NCBI RefSeq assembly: GCF_013177735.1
Contig: NZ_WOEZ01000183.1
Span: 52,365 to 116,364, forward strand
Length of the DNA stretch: 64,000 bases
Source of the DNA: Paraburkholderia elongata
Lineage (GTDB): Bacteria; Pseudomonadota; Gammaproteobacteria; Burkholderiales; Burkholderiaceae
Reading direction: 5' to 3'
Position numbers and translations under genes: made by a program. Shown piece by piece: positions 1 to 8,065 of this stretch (positions are counted from its first letter, which is position 1; every line of letters starts with the position of its first letter). Under the pieces are notes generated by a model. The model worked only from the letters and a program-made list of their open reading frames with translations. It was not told where the DNA came from and ran no database searches.

Positions 1-427
1 GCCTGGCCGCGACCTGCTCCGCCGACTCACGCGCCCGCGCGCCGAGCCGTGCTTCGAGAATATGCGGCGCTGCGTCCACATGCACGACTTCCGTGTGCGG
101 ATAACGCGCCAACGTATGCTGCAAATGCTGACGCGACCCGTTGACGACAACCGTGCAACCGCGCGCGAGCCATGCATCGAGTTCGATACCGATGCCATAA
201 CGCAGCGAGTGGCTCGACCATTCGAGCGCAAACAAACCGAGCACCGATCGCGCCGCGAATTCTTCGACGCTCAACGCAACATGCTCTTCACCGTTGCCGC
301 TCGGCCGCGTGATGTAGCGATGCGCAAACAGAATCGGCTCGCCCATCAGGCGGCGGCGCGCAAAACTCAGCAATGAATCCTTGCCCGCGCCGGACGGCCC
401 CATCACATAGATCAAACGACTTGCCAT
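1..427 (-). CDS. phnN: Ribose 1,5-bisphosphate phosphokinase PhnN (partial, C-terminus outside window)
   Basis: PhnN makes PRPP from ribose 1,5-bisphosphate, a by-product of C-P lyase, using ATP in the cytoplasm. The frame reads leftward from an ATG at 427 and stays open to the window edge, giving 142 residues of a protein normally near 190. A P-loop, GPSGAGKD, lies at residues 10-17, followed by a guanylate-kinase-like fold (RHYITRP-type segment read as HRYITRPSG, then EEHVALS). It starts 2 bp after the stop of the 2H-phosphoesterase-like gene, so it is the third gene of the leftward phnF unit. The family is clear; the missing C-terminus cannot be judged. Confidence 0.88.
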   Translation of the reverse strand, partial: MASRLIYVMGPSGAGKDSLLSFARRRLMGEPILFAHRYITRPSGNGEEHVALSVEEFAARSVLGLFALEWSSHSLRYGIGIELDAWLARGCTVVVNGSRQHLQHTLARYPHTEVVHVDAAPHILEARLGARARESAEQVAAR

Positions 428-429
428 TG

Positions 430-1152
430 TTATTTCACCTCCCGGGTCTGAAACGACACGCGCTGCCACAAGACAAACGGCTCGCCGGGCGCGGGTTCGA
501 CAAAGAGCGCCGCGTGATCGAGAGCGAGCGGTCCGAGCGCGGGCGTTTTCGCCTGCCACCATGCAACCAGCGTCGCGCGCTCATCGGCATCGGCGAGCGA
601 ACTGGACAGCGTCATGTGAAAACGGAATTCGTCGAAGACGTACGGATAACCCCATTCGATCAGCAATGCACGTTGCCGTTCGCTCAACGGGGCTGCGAGA
701 CGGCGTGCGACATCGGAGGCGGACGGCTTGGCGCGTAATGGGTCGAGCGTTTGCAGCGCACTGGATGCAACGTGACGAATTTGCGCTTCGCCATCCGGAT
801 CAGCAGGACGTAGTGCGACGAAATCGCCGAGCGTCGCGGCTTCGACCGGTAGCGCGAACGGACTTTGCGTGCCGGCCCATGCGCGCGTCGTTTCCAGCAG
901 ATCTTGCTGGGTAACGCCTTCAGCAAGACTAAACGGCGCGACCAGCGTGCCGTGCCAACCATAGCGTCGCGGTGCTTCGGTTAGATCGGCCAACGGACGC
1001 GCCAAGTCTTCCGGTTGCGGCGACACACATCGGTCGCCGCTTTCCGCATCACGCCCCAACCACGCCGAACCCGCCTGCCACCACGCCGACTCGCGCGACG
1101 GCGCGTAATACACCGCGAAACGTGCCCCGGCGCCCCATGCCGCGCCGCTCAT
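430..1152 (-). CDS. DUF1045 phosphonate-operon protein, 2H phosphoesterase-like
   Basis: A 240-residue protein of the DUF1045 family that recurs in C-P lyase operons of proteobacteria. Two H-x-T-x motifs, HGTL at residues 67-70 and HMTL at 179-182, are the paired catalytic motifs of the 2H phosphoesterase superfamily, which suggests a cyclic phosphodiester substrate. A plausible role is handling the ribose cyclic phosphate made by PhnJ, since no phnP is seen in the window; this is inference. Its ATG overlaps the phnF stop by 4 bp and phnN follows 2 bp after its own stop, so the three genes look translationally coupled. Confidence 0.8.
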   Translation of the reverse strand: MSGAAWGAGARFAVYYAPSRESAWWQAGSAWLGRDAESGDRCVSPQPEDLARPLADLTEAPRRYGWHGTLVAPFSLAEGVTQQDLLETTRAWAGTQSPFALPVEAATLGDFVALRPADPDGEAQIRHVASSALQTLDPLRAKPSASDVARRLAAPLSERQRALLIEWGYPYVFDEFRFHMTLSSSLADADERATLVAWWQAKTPALGPLALDHAALFVEPAPGEPFVLWQRVSFQTREVK

Positions 1153-1907
1153 ACTTCGTGCTCCACCAGCAACTGCACACGGTCCGCAGCAAAATGCGTA
1201 AACCCGTATTTAATCGGCGTGCCTTCCAGATCGACGTCGACGTTTTCGACCCACAACACCGGCTGCTGCCGGTTGATATTCAAACGCCGCGCCACTTCCG
1301 GCTCAGGCAAGACGCTGCCGATACGGCTCCACTTGCGCAAATAATCGGGCACGCCCAATTCAGCCATGGACTTTGTGATGCTGCCGGTGCGCTCCAACAC
1401 CTCCGGCAAGTTCGCAAAACGCGCGGCCGGATACCAGTTGCGCGCGAACGTGAGCGGCACGCCATCCGATTCATGCAGCGTCTCGATCCGGTAGACCGGC
1501 GCGCCCGCCCGCAGGCTGAGCGCCTTCGCGACATTCGGCTCGGCCTTCACGCGCGCGGCCGACAACATCGTGCCTGCCGCCGCATGATGCTGCTGGCGCA
1601 AGTTTTCTGTAAACCGCGTGCGCCGGCCAATCGTATAGTCGATCGCGCCGGGTTGCACGAACGTGCCGCGTCCCTGCTCGACGCTGACGAGGCCCAATGC
1701 GGCAAGACCGAGCATGGCGCGACGCACGGTATGCCGGTTCACGTCGAAGCGCTTGGCCAGTTCGCCCTCGCTCGGCAAGCGGCCTTCTTCGCCGAAGCCG
1801 CTCGCAGCAATTTCTGCGGCCAGAATCTGCTCGATCTGCCGCCACACGGCAACGCCCGCGCCGCGTTCGAGCAGCGTGCCCGGCGTCGCGTTGTCGTTCG
1901 ATGTCAT
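1149..1907 (-). CDS. phnF: GntR/HutC-family regulator PhnF
   Basis: A 252-residue transcription factor with an N-terminal GntR winged helix (about residues 15-85; core LPSEGELAKRFDVNRHTV) and a C-terminal UTRA effector domain (about 105-245). In this family PhnF represses phosphonate genes by binding a palindrome and responds to a ligand in the UTRA domain. It is divergent from phnG; the 181-bp gap carries a perfect 20-bp palindrome that is a good candidate for its operator. The ATG at 1907 lies inside a Pho-box-like repeat, so transcription of phnF itself may be affected by PhoB. Function is assigned from family and context. Confidence 0.88.
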   Translation of the reverse strand: MTSNDNATPGTLLERGAGVAVWRQIEQILAAEIAASGFGEEGRLPSEGELAKRFDVNRHTVRRAMLGLAALGLVSVEQGRGTFVQPGAIDYTIGRRTRFTENLRQQHHAAAGTMLSAARVKAEPNVAKALSLRAGAPVYRIETLHESDGVPLTFARNWYPAARFANLPEVLERTGSITKSMAELGVPDYLRKWSRIGSVLPEPEVARRLNINRQQPVLWVENVDVDLEGTPIKYGFTHFAADRVQLLVEHEV

Positions 1908-1918
1908 GGTGCTGTCAT
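1901..1918 (+). promoter_or_regulatory. Pho-box-like direct repeat
   Basis: Two 7-bp units, ATGTCAT (1901-1907) and CTGTCAT (1912-1918), are separated by 4 bp, giving the 11-bp period of a PhoB box. The second unit matches the consensus fully and the first differs at one base. AT-rich hexamers at 1931-1936 and 1941-1946 could serve as a -10 element for rightward transcription of phnG. The first unit overlaps the phnF start codon, so chance similarity is possible. Confidence 0.5.
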
Positions 1919-2021
1919 TCCCTTGGGTTCAAATATTTGCTATGCCATGCATTGTAGTGCGCAAGCCGTGATGGAAATATGAAATGGCGGCCATGCGCGA
2001 CAACGCCGGACAAGCATACCC

Positions 2022-2041
2022 CTAAACGTCTAGACGTTTAG
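2022..2041. promoter_or_regulatory. Perfect 20-bp palindrome, candidate PhnF operator
   Basis: CTAAACGTCTAGACGTTTAG is a perfect palindrome centred between phnF and phnG, 47 bp before the phnG start. The GTCTAGAC core fits the symmetric GT/AC sites bound by HutC-subfamily regulators. Its position downstream of the Pho-box-like repeat suits a repressor site. No binding data are available. Confidence 0.6.
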
Positions 2042-2088
2042 ATGAATAGATGGTCAAATGTCCACTCGCTGGATCAACAGGAATTTCG

Positions 2089-2574
2089 ATGAGTGCCACT
2101 TCCGCCTCGCCTTCCTCCGCCATGCGGCGCGCATGGATGGCCGTGCTAGCCCGCACGCCGCGCGCCGATCTCGAAACCGCACTGGATCGCGCGCTGCAAG
2201 GCGTCCCGCCCCCCGCTTACGACTGGCTGCGGCCACCCGAAATCGGCCTCGCGATGGTGCGCGGACGGGTCGGCGGCAGCGGCGACCCGTTCAATCTCGG
2301 CGAAGCCACCGTCACGCGCGCCACGTTGCGTTTGCGCGCCACGGGTGACACAACGGCGGCCGTCGGCGTTGCGTGTCATCTGGGCCGCGACCGCCGCCGC
2401 GCCGAACTGGCGGCGCTGGCCGATGCGCTGCTGCAAATGCCCGAGCATCACGCTGCCTTGCATCAGCAATTGATCGAGCCGTTTGCCGCACAGCAAGCCG
2501 CTGAACGCGCCGAGCGCAGACAGGACGCCGCAGCCACGCGCGTCGAATTCTTCACGATGGTCCGGGGCGACTGA
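2089..2574 (+). CDS. phnG: C-P lyase core subunit PhnG
   Basis: A 161-residue PhnG, part of the PhnG2H2I2J2 core that attaches phosphonate to the ribose C1' of ATP and then cleaves the C-P bond. The sequence reads MRRAWMAVLARTPRADLE, then RPPEIGLAMVRGR-type and GEATVTRAT segments typical of PhnG. I chose the ATG at 2089 over an upstream ATG at 2050 because an AGGA motif lies just before it and the upstream extension is not family-like. Its stop overlaps the phnH start (TGATG). Confidence 0.92.
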   Translation: MSATSASPSSAMRRAWMAVLARTPRADLETALDRALQGVPPPAYDWLRPPEIGLAMVRGRVGGSGDPFNLGEATVTRATLRLRATGDTTAAVGVACHLGRDRRRAELAALADALLQMPEHHAALHQQLIEPFAAQQAAERAERRQDAAATRVEFFTMVRGD

Positions 2575-3197
2575 TGGAAAACTCACAGATTGCATTGTCC
2601 ACTTCATTGGCTACATTGACGCCCGGTTTCGCAGACCCGGTCCACGACACCCAGGCGGTATTCCGTACGTTGCTCGACGCGCTGTCGCGTCCCGGCACGG
2701 TGGGCGTCGTTGAAAACGGTTTGCCGGAGGTGCGGGAGACTCGCGCCGCGCTCGCTGCATTCGCCGCATTGCTGACGTTGTGCGACTACGCCACGCCCGT
2801 ATGGCTCGCACAAGCCGATACGGCGCTGGCGTCGGCACTGCGTTTTCATACGGGCGCGCCGCTCGTCGACGAACCGGGACTTGCCGCGTTCGCCTATATC
2901 CACGACGCAAGCGCAATGCCGGCACTGGAAAGCTTTCCGCTCGGCGAAGCGGAATCGCCTGAGCGCTCGGTGACGTTGCTGATCCGCGTCGAAGCACTGA
3001 CGGGTGGCACGCCGGTCGTGCTGAGCGGCCCCGGCATTCAGCACACCACAACGATCGCGCCGGTCGGTCTGCCCGAGAACTTCTGGCGCGAACGCGCCGC
3101 CCTCGCGCCGCTCTTTCCGTGCGGCATCGATTGTTATCTCGTCTGCGGCAGCTCGTTGATCGGCCTGCCGCGCACAACTCAAGCGAAGGTGAACTGA
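2574..3197 (+). CDS. phnH: C-P lyase core subunit PhnH
   Basis: A 207-residue PhnH. The N-terminal segment PVHDTQAVFRTLLDALSRPG is the characteristic start of the family, and the remainder matches the usual length near 195-205 residues. In the C-P lyase core PhnH packs against PhnI and PhnJ but has no known catalytic residues of its own. It overlaps phnG by 1 bp and phnI by 1 bp (TGATG at both ends), which points to translational coupling in fixed stoichiometry. Confidence 0.93.
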   Translation: MENSQIALSTSLATLTPGFADPVHDTQAVFRTLLDALSRPGTVGVVENGLPEVRETRAALAAFAALLTLCDYATPVWLAQADTALASALRFHTGAPLVDEPGLAAFAYIHDASAMPALESFPLGEAESPERSVTLLIRVEALTGGTPVVLSGPGIQHTTTIAPVGLPENFWRERAALAPLFPCGIDCYLVCGSSLIGLPRTTQAKVN

Positions 3198-4348
3198 TGT
3201 ACGTTGCCGTCAAGGGTGGAGAACGCGCGATCGAAGCGTCGTGGCGTCTGCTCGACAAGGCGCGCCGCGGCGATACGCGGCTGGCCGAACTCAGCGTCGC
3301 GCAGATTCGCGAGCAATTACGCCTCGCCGTCGCGCGAGTGATGACCGAAGGTTCGGTCTACGACGAAGAACTCGCCGCGCTCGCGATCAAACAGGCCGCG
3401 GGCGATCTGGTCGAAGCGATCTTTCTGTTGCGTGCGTATCGCACCACGTTGCCGCGTTTCGGTTATACGCAGGCGATCGACACGGAAGCCATGCAAGTGG
3501 AGCGCCGCATTTCGGCAACGTTCAAGGACGTGCCCGGCGGGCAGTTGCTCGGCGCGACTTACGATTACACGCAGCGTCTGCTGGATTTCGCGTTGCTCGC
3601 CGAAGGCGATGCCGGAACCGATGCGGCCGCAACCAAATCTTCCGATCATGCCGCGCAGTCCGCAGCAGAGGCCATGCCACGCGTGGTCACGCTGCTCGAC
3701 AAGGAAGGCCTAATCGAACAGGAACGCCCTACGCCGGAAGCGCCGGAACCCGGCGACCTCTCGCGTGAGCCGCTCGCCTTTCCCGCGAGCCGCGCCACGC
3801 GTTTGCAAAATCTCGCTCGCGGCGACGAAGGCTTCCTGCTCGCCATGGGCTACGCCACGCAACGCGGCTATGCGCATTCGCATCCATTTGCCGGCGAGAT
3901 CCGCTTCGGCACGATCGCCGTCGAAATGGAACTCGACGAGTTGGGTGAGGCGGTCGAAATCGGCGACATCGACGTCACCGAATGCCAGATGATCAACCAG
4001 TTCGCCGGCAGCGGCGACGTGCCGCCTGCTTTCACGCAAGGCTATGGCCTCGCGTTCGGACACTCGGAGCGCAAAGCGATGGCGATGGCACTGGTGGATC
4101 GCGCGTTGCGCGCCGAGGAACTCGGTGAAACGCTCGGCTCGCCGACGCAGGACATCGAATTCATGCTCTCGCATAGCGATAACGTCGAAGCATCCGGCTT
4201 CGTTCAGCATTTGAAACTGCCTCACTACGTCGACTTCCAGTCCGAGCTCGAACTCGTAAGACGCCTGCGCGCGCAACACGGCACGACGGGTAAAACCCAG
4301 AGCAACGATCAAAGCAAGGACCACGATCAGCAGGAGCAAGCCGCATGA
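3197..4348 (+). CDS. phnI: C-P lyase core subunit PhnI
   Basis: A 383-residue PhnI, the nucleosidase-like subunit that, with PhnG, H and L, makes alpha-D-ribose 1-methylphosphonate 5-triphosphate. It opens MYVAVKGGERAI, the invariant family start, so the ATG at 3197 overlapping the phnH stop is used rather than an upstream in-frame start. Family motifs include QIREQLRLAVARVM, a segment around GYATQRGYAHSHPFAGEIR and the C-terminal FMLSHSDNVEASGF. The tail is rich in Gln, Asp and Lys. It overlaps phnJ by 4 bp. Confidence 0.94.
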   Translation: MYVAVKGGERAIEASWRLLDKARRGDTRLAELSVAQIREQLRLAVARVMTEGSVYDEELAALAIKQAAGDLVEAIFLLRAYRTTLPRFGYTQAIDTEAMQVERRISATFKDVPGGQLLGATYDYTQRLLDFALLAEGDAGTDAAATKSSDHAAQSAAEAMPRVVTLLDKEGLIEQERPTPEAPEPGDLSREPLAFPASRATRLQNLARGDEGFLLAMGYATQRGYAHSHPFAGEIRFGTIAVEMELDELGEAVEIGDIDVTECQMINQFAGSGDVPPAFTQGYGLAFGHSERKAMAMALVDRALRAEELGETLGSPTQDIEFMLSHSDNVEASGFVQHLKLPHYVDFQSELELVRRLRAQHGTTGKTQSNDQSKDHDQQEQAA

Positions 4349-5268
4349 ACGCGCCGGACACCTGCCTCACCACCGCTTCATACGACAGTGCCGCCCACGG
4401 CTACAACTTCGCCTACCTCGACGAGCAGACCAAGCGCATGCTGCGCCGCGCGCTGCTCAAGGCGGTCGCCGTGCCGGGCTATCAGGTGCCGTTCGGCTCG
4501 CGGGAAATGCCCTTGCCATACGGCTGGGGCACGGGCGGCATTCAGGTGACCGCGGCGATCATCGGCAAGAGCGATACGCTGAAGGTCATCGATCAGGGCT
4601 CCGACGAAACCACCAACGCGGTCAACATCCGCCGCTTCTTCGCGCGCACCACGGGCGTCGCGACCACGCGCCGCGCGACCGAAGCGACGATCATCCAGAC
4701 ACGTCATCGGATTCCCGAAGCGCCGCTCACCAATAAGCAGATTCTGGTCTATCAGGTGCCGATGCCCGAACCGTTATTTCGCCTTGAGCCGCGCGTCGCC
4801 GAATGCAAGAAGTTGCACGCACTAGCCGATTACGGGTTGATCAGTGTGAAGCTGTACGAGGACATCGTCCATCACGGCAGCATCGCCACCACGTACGATT
4901 ACCCGGTGATGGTCAACCACCGCTATCTGAGTTCGCCCTCGCCGATTCCGAAGTTCGACAACCCGAAGATGCATATGAATCCCGCGCTGCAATTGTTCGG
5001 CGCCGGCCGCGAGCGGCGCATTTACGCCATACCGCCGTACACCGCCGTGCGCAGTCTCGACTTCGACGATCATCCGTTCGAGGTGCAGAAGTGGCAGCAC
5101 GCGTGTGCGCTGTGCGGATCGACGGAAAGCTTCCTCGACGAAATGATAGTGGACGACGCCGGCAAGCGCATGTTCGTTTGCTCGGATAGCGACTACTGCC
5201 ATGAACGCCGCGGCGATCAGGATCTCGAGCTGCCGTCATACGAAGCGCGCAAAGGAGAAACCGCATGA
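4345..5268 (+). CDS. phnJ: Radical-SAM C-P lyase PhnJ
   Basis: A 307-residue PhnJ, the radical SAM enzyme that breaks the C-P bond of ribose 1-phosphonate 5-phosphate to release alkane and the 1,2-cyclic phosphate. All four functional cysteines are present with family spacing: C254 and C257 (CX2C), C279 (X21) and C285 (X5). The first three bind the iron-sulfur cluster in the unusual C-terminal arrangement; the fourth is the proposed thiyl-radical site. N-terminal motifs such as VPFGSREMPLPYGWGTGG also match. It overlaps phnI and phnK by 4 bp each. Confidence 0.96.
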   Translation: MNAPDTCLTTASYDSAAHGYNFAYLDEQTKRMLRRALLKAVAVPGYQVPFGSREMPLPYGWGTGGIQVTAAIIGKSDTLKVIDQGSDETTNAVNIRRFFARTTGVATTRRATEATIIQTRHRIPEAPLTNKQILVYQVPMPEPLFRLEPRVAECKKLHALADYGLISVKLYEDIVHHGSIATTYDYPVMVNHRYLSSPSPIPKFDNPKMHMNPALQLFGAGRERRIYAIPPYTAVRSLDFDDHPFEVQKWQHACALCGSTESFLDEMIVDDAGKRMFVCSDSDYCHERRGDQDLELPSYEARKGETA

Positions 5269-6035
5269 CGCCGCTGTTGAGCGCCCGTTCGCTCACCAAA
5301 CAATTTGGCGGCCGCAACGGCTGCAGGAACGTCAGCTTCGATCTTTATCCGGGCGAGGTGCTGTGCATCGTCGGCGAATCCGGCTCGGGCAAGACTACGC
5401 TGCTCAATGCACTCGCCCTGAAAACCGAAGCCGATAGCGGCTCGCTCCACTACACGGCCACGCATGGCGAAAAGCTCGATCTGTTCGCCTTGTCCGAACC
5501 GCGCCAGCGTCTGTTGATGCGCACCGAGTGGGGTTTCGTGCAGCAGAATCCGCGCGATGGCCTGCGCAGCGGCGTCTCCGCCGGCGCGAATATCGGCGAG
5601 CCATTGATGGCGGTCGGGGCCCGCCACTATGGCGATATTCGCCGCACGGCAACGCAGTGGATGGAGCGCGTCGAACTCGACGCCACACGCATCGACGAAT
5701 TTCCGGCCGCGTTTTCCGGCGGCATGCAGCAGCGTTTGCAGATCGCGCGTAATCTCGTCACCGGTCCACGCCTCGTCTTCATGGACGAGCCGACCGCCGG
5801 TCTCGACGTATCGGTGCAGGCACGCCTGCTCGATCTGCTGCGCACGCTGACGTCCACACTGCATCTGTCGGTGCTGATCGTGACGCACGATATCGGCGTG
5901 GCGCGCCTGCTTGCGCATCGCTTGATGGTCATGCAAGGCGGCGAAGTGGTCGAGGCCGGTCTGACGGACCAGGTGCTCGACGATCCGCAGCATCCGTACA
6001 CGCAAACGCTGGTTTCCTCGGTTCTGCCGGTTTGA
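5265..6035 (+). CDS. phnK: C-P lyase ABC-type ATPase PhnK
   Basis: A 256-residue ABC ATPase that docks on the C-P lyase core. Visible motifs are Walker A GESGSGKT (residues 37-44), the signature FSGGMQQRLQIAR and Walker B LVFMDEPTAGLD, followed by the H-loop VTHD. It resembles oligopeptide-type ATPases in sequence but its position between phnJ and phnL marks it as PhnK rather than a transporter subunit; no permease is encoded nearby. Confidence 0.93.
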   Translation: MTPLLSARSLTKQFGGRNGCRNVSFDLYPGEVLCIVGESGSGKTTLLNALALKTEADSGSLHYTATHGEKLDLFALSEPRQRLLMRTEWGFVQQNPRDGLRSGVSAGANIGEPLMAVGARHYGDIRRTATQWMERVELDATRIDEFPAAFSGGMQQRLQIARNLVTGPRLVFMDEPTAGLDVSVQARLLDLLRTLTSTLHLSVLIVTHDIGVARLLAHRLMVMQGGEVVEAGLTDQVLDDPQHPYTQTLVSSVLPV

Positions 6036-6043
6036 GGCTCACA

Positions 6044-6811
6044 ATGCGATCCATTGAAACAAGCAAGGAATCACAGGCCGCTGAACGCGCGTTCAGCGAG
6101 AACAACGCACTGATGCTGCGCGCGGTCGGCATCGGCAAGACTTTCACGCTGCACGGCCAGGGCGGCGTGCAGATCGAAGCGCTCGCGGATGTGTCGCTCA
6201 ATGTCGAACGCGGCGAGTGTGTCGTACTGGTCGGGCCTTCAGGCGCTGGCAAGAGTACGCTGCTGCGCTGTCTGTACGGCAATTACTTGGCCAGTACGGG
6301 CTCCATTGCGATTCGCGACGCGGCGGCGAATGACGGGCCGCCGGTGTCGATCACCGGCGCCGAGCCGCATGATGTGCTGCGCCTGCGCCGCGGGGTGGTC
6401 GGCTACGTCAGCCAGTTTCTGCGCGTGATTCCGCGCGTGCCGACGCTTACGCTCGTCGCCGAACCGCTGCTGTCACGCGGTGTCGCGGAAGACGAAGCCC
6501 GCGCGCGTGCTGCTGCCCTGCTGGCGAGATTGAACGTGCCCGAGCGACTGTGGTCGCTCGCGCCCGCCACCTTCTCCGGCGGCGAACAACAGCGCGTGAA
6601 CATCGCCCGCGGTTTGATCGCCGGGCATCCGCTGCTGCTGCTCGACGAACCCACCGCCTCGCTCGACGCGGAGAACCGCGACGTGGTCGCCGATCTGATC
6701 GTCGAAGCACGCGAGCGTGGCGCGGCGATCGTCGGCATCTTTCACGACGAAGATACCCGCAGCAAAGTGGCCACGCGCCGTTTTGAACTCCAGCCGCCGC
6801 TACGTCACTAA
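6044..6811 (+). CDS. phnL: C-P lyase ABC-type ATPase PhnL
   Basis: A 255-residue ABC ATPase, the second of the phn pair, needed with PhnG, H and I for phosphonate-ribose transfer. Walker A GPSGAGKS is at residues 64-71, the signature is FSGGEQQRVNIAR and Walker B is LLLLDEPTASLD. The ATG at 6044 follows a GAGG ribosome-binding motif at 6034-6037 and is preferred to an in-frame TTG at 6032. The N-terminus has about 20 polar residues before the ABC fold. Confidence 0.92.
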   Translation: MRSIETSKESQAAERAFSENNALMLRAVGIGKTFTLHGQGGVQIEALADVSLNVERGECVVLVGPSGAGKSTLLRCLYGNYLASTGSIAIRDAAANDGPPVSITGAEPHDVLRLRRGVVGYVSQFLRVIPRVPTLTLVAEPLLSRGVAEDEARARAAALLARLNVPERLWSLAPATFSGGEQQRVNIARGLIAGHPLLLLDEPTASLDAENRDVVADLIVEARERGAAIVGIFHDEDTRSKVATRRFELQPPLRH

Positions 6812-6833
6812 CTGACACGAACCGGCACTAAAC

Positions 6834-6898
6834 TGAACCACTGAGTTGAAACATTGAGTCGAAGCACTTAATCGAAGCACTGCGGCGCAACACTCAAT
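6834..6898 (+). repeat. Degenerate 13-bp tandem repeats between phnL and phnM
   Basis: Five consecutive 13-bp units are readable: TGAACCACTGAGT, TGAAACATTGAGT, CGAAGCACTTAAT, CGAAGCACTGCGG and CGCAACACTCAAT. A weaker unit precedes them at 6821-6833. They fill most of the 111-bp gap that separates phnM from the otherwise overlapping phnG-L genes. No function is known to me. Confidence 0.6.
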
Positions 6899-6922
6899 CA
6901 AGACAGACTACGGAGCAAGTCG

Positions 6923-8056
6923 ATGTTGATCAGGAACGCTCGCATCGTGACGCGAGACGAAGTATTTACCGGTGTGATACGCATTGAAGACGGCGTGATT
7001 CGCGACGTCGAGCGTGGCACGACCTCGGCGCGTGAAGCGGAAGATTGGAACGGCGACTATCTCTTGCCGGGACTGATCGAACTGCACACGGACAACCTCG
7101 AGAAACATCTGGCGCCGCGGCCGGGCGTGCAGTGGAATACGGATGCCGCCTTCGTGATCCACGACGCGCAAGTGGCGGCGGCCGGCATCACCACGGTGTT
7201 CGATGCCCTCGCGATCGGTTCGCGCTCGAACGTCGGGCTGCGCGGCCGCGATCTGCAAACGCAATGCGCCGAATCCCTCACGCGCTTCTCCGAGCGCAAG
7301 CTGCTGCGCGCCGAACACTTTCTGCATCTGCGCTGCGAAATCGCCACCGCCGACGTGGTCGAGGTGTTCGATTCGTTGTGCGCGCATCCATTGCTGCGGC
7401 TCGCCTCGGTGATGGATCACACGCCCGGCCAACGTCAATGGCACGACCGCGAACAATGGCGCCGCTTCCAGGAGCGCAACGGCAAGCTGACTGACGAACA
7501 CGTAGCGACCGCGTTGACCGAACTGTCCATCGAGCAGGAACGTTACGCCGACGCGCACCGTCGCGAGATCGTCGCACGCTGCAACCGGCTCGGCATTCCG
7601 GTGGCAAGCCATGACGACACGCTGATCGAGCACGTCGAACAGGCCAAGGCCGAAGGCATCGTGCTGGCGGAATTTCCGACCACCCGCATCGCTGCCGAGG
7701 CGGCACGCGAGCACGGCATTTCGACCATCATGGGGGCGCCGAATATCGTGCGCGGCGGCTCCCATTCAGGCAACGTGTCGGCGCTCGAACTGGCGAAGGC
7801 CGACTTGCTCGATATCCTGTCCTCGGACTACGTTCCTTCCAGTTTGATGACCGCCGTATTCGAACTCGTCGGCAAGGCCGGCTGGACCCTGCCGCGCGCC
7901 ATGGCGACGGTCTCCGCCGAACCCGCCCGCACGGCGGGCTTGCATGACCGCGGGGCGATCGAAGCGGGCTTGCGCGCGGACTTCGTGCGCGTCACGATGC
8001 TCGACACACTGCCGGTGCCACGCGCGACGTATCGCGCCGGAACGCGGATTGTCTGA
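6923..8056 (+). CDS. phnM: RPnTP diphosphohydrolase PhnM
   Basis: A 377-residue amidohydrolase-fold PhnM that converts alpha-D-ribose 1-methylphosphonate 5-triphosphate to the 5-phosphate plus diphosphate, feeding PhnJ. The metal-binding motif HTDN is at residues 55-58 with H62 close by, and further motifs are VMDHTPGQRQ, SHDDT and the C-terminal MGAPNIVRGGSHSGN with a Tyr-Val-Pro-Ser segment. A GGAG motif lies upstream of the ATG. It is the last gene of the rightward unit; phnN and DUF1045 are on the other strand. Confidence 0.94.
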   Translation: MLIRNARIVTRDEVFTGVIRIEDGVIRDVERGTTSAREAEDWNGDYLLPGLIELHTDNLEKHLAPRPGVQWNTDAAFVIHDAQVAAAGITTVFDALAIGSRSNVGLRGRDLQTQCAESLTRFSERKLLRAEHFLHLRCEIATADVVEVFDSLCAHPLLRLASVMDHTPGQRQWHDREQWRRFQERNGKLTDEHVATALTELSIEQERYADAHRREIVARCNRLGIPVASHDDTLIEHVEQAKAEGIVLAEFPTTRIAAEAAREHGISTIMGAPNIVRGGSHSGNVSALELAKADLLDILSSDYVPSSLMTAVFELVGKAGWTLPRAMATVSAEPARTAGLHDRGAIEAGLRADFVRVTMLDTLPVPRATYRAGTRIV

Positions 8057-8065
8057 CGATGTTGT

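Noticed and set aside
972..1982. 336-codon plus-strand frame
   Set aside because: It is antisense to phnF and the DUF1045 gene, with shadow-type composition.
5265..6811. phnK-phnL as a peptide ABC transporter
   Set aside because: The ATPases resemble transporter subunits, but there are no permeases and they are embedded in the C-P lyase operon.
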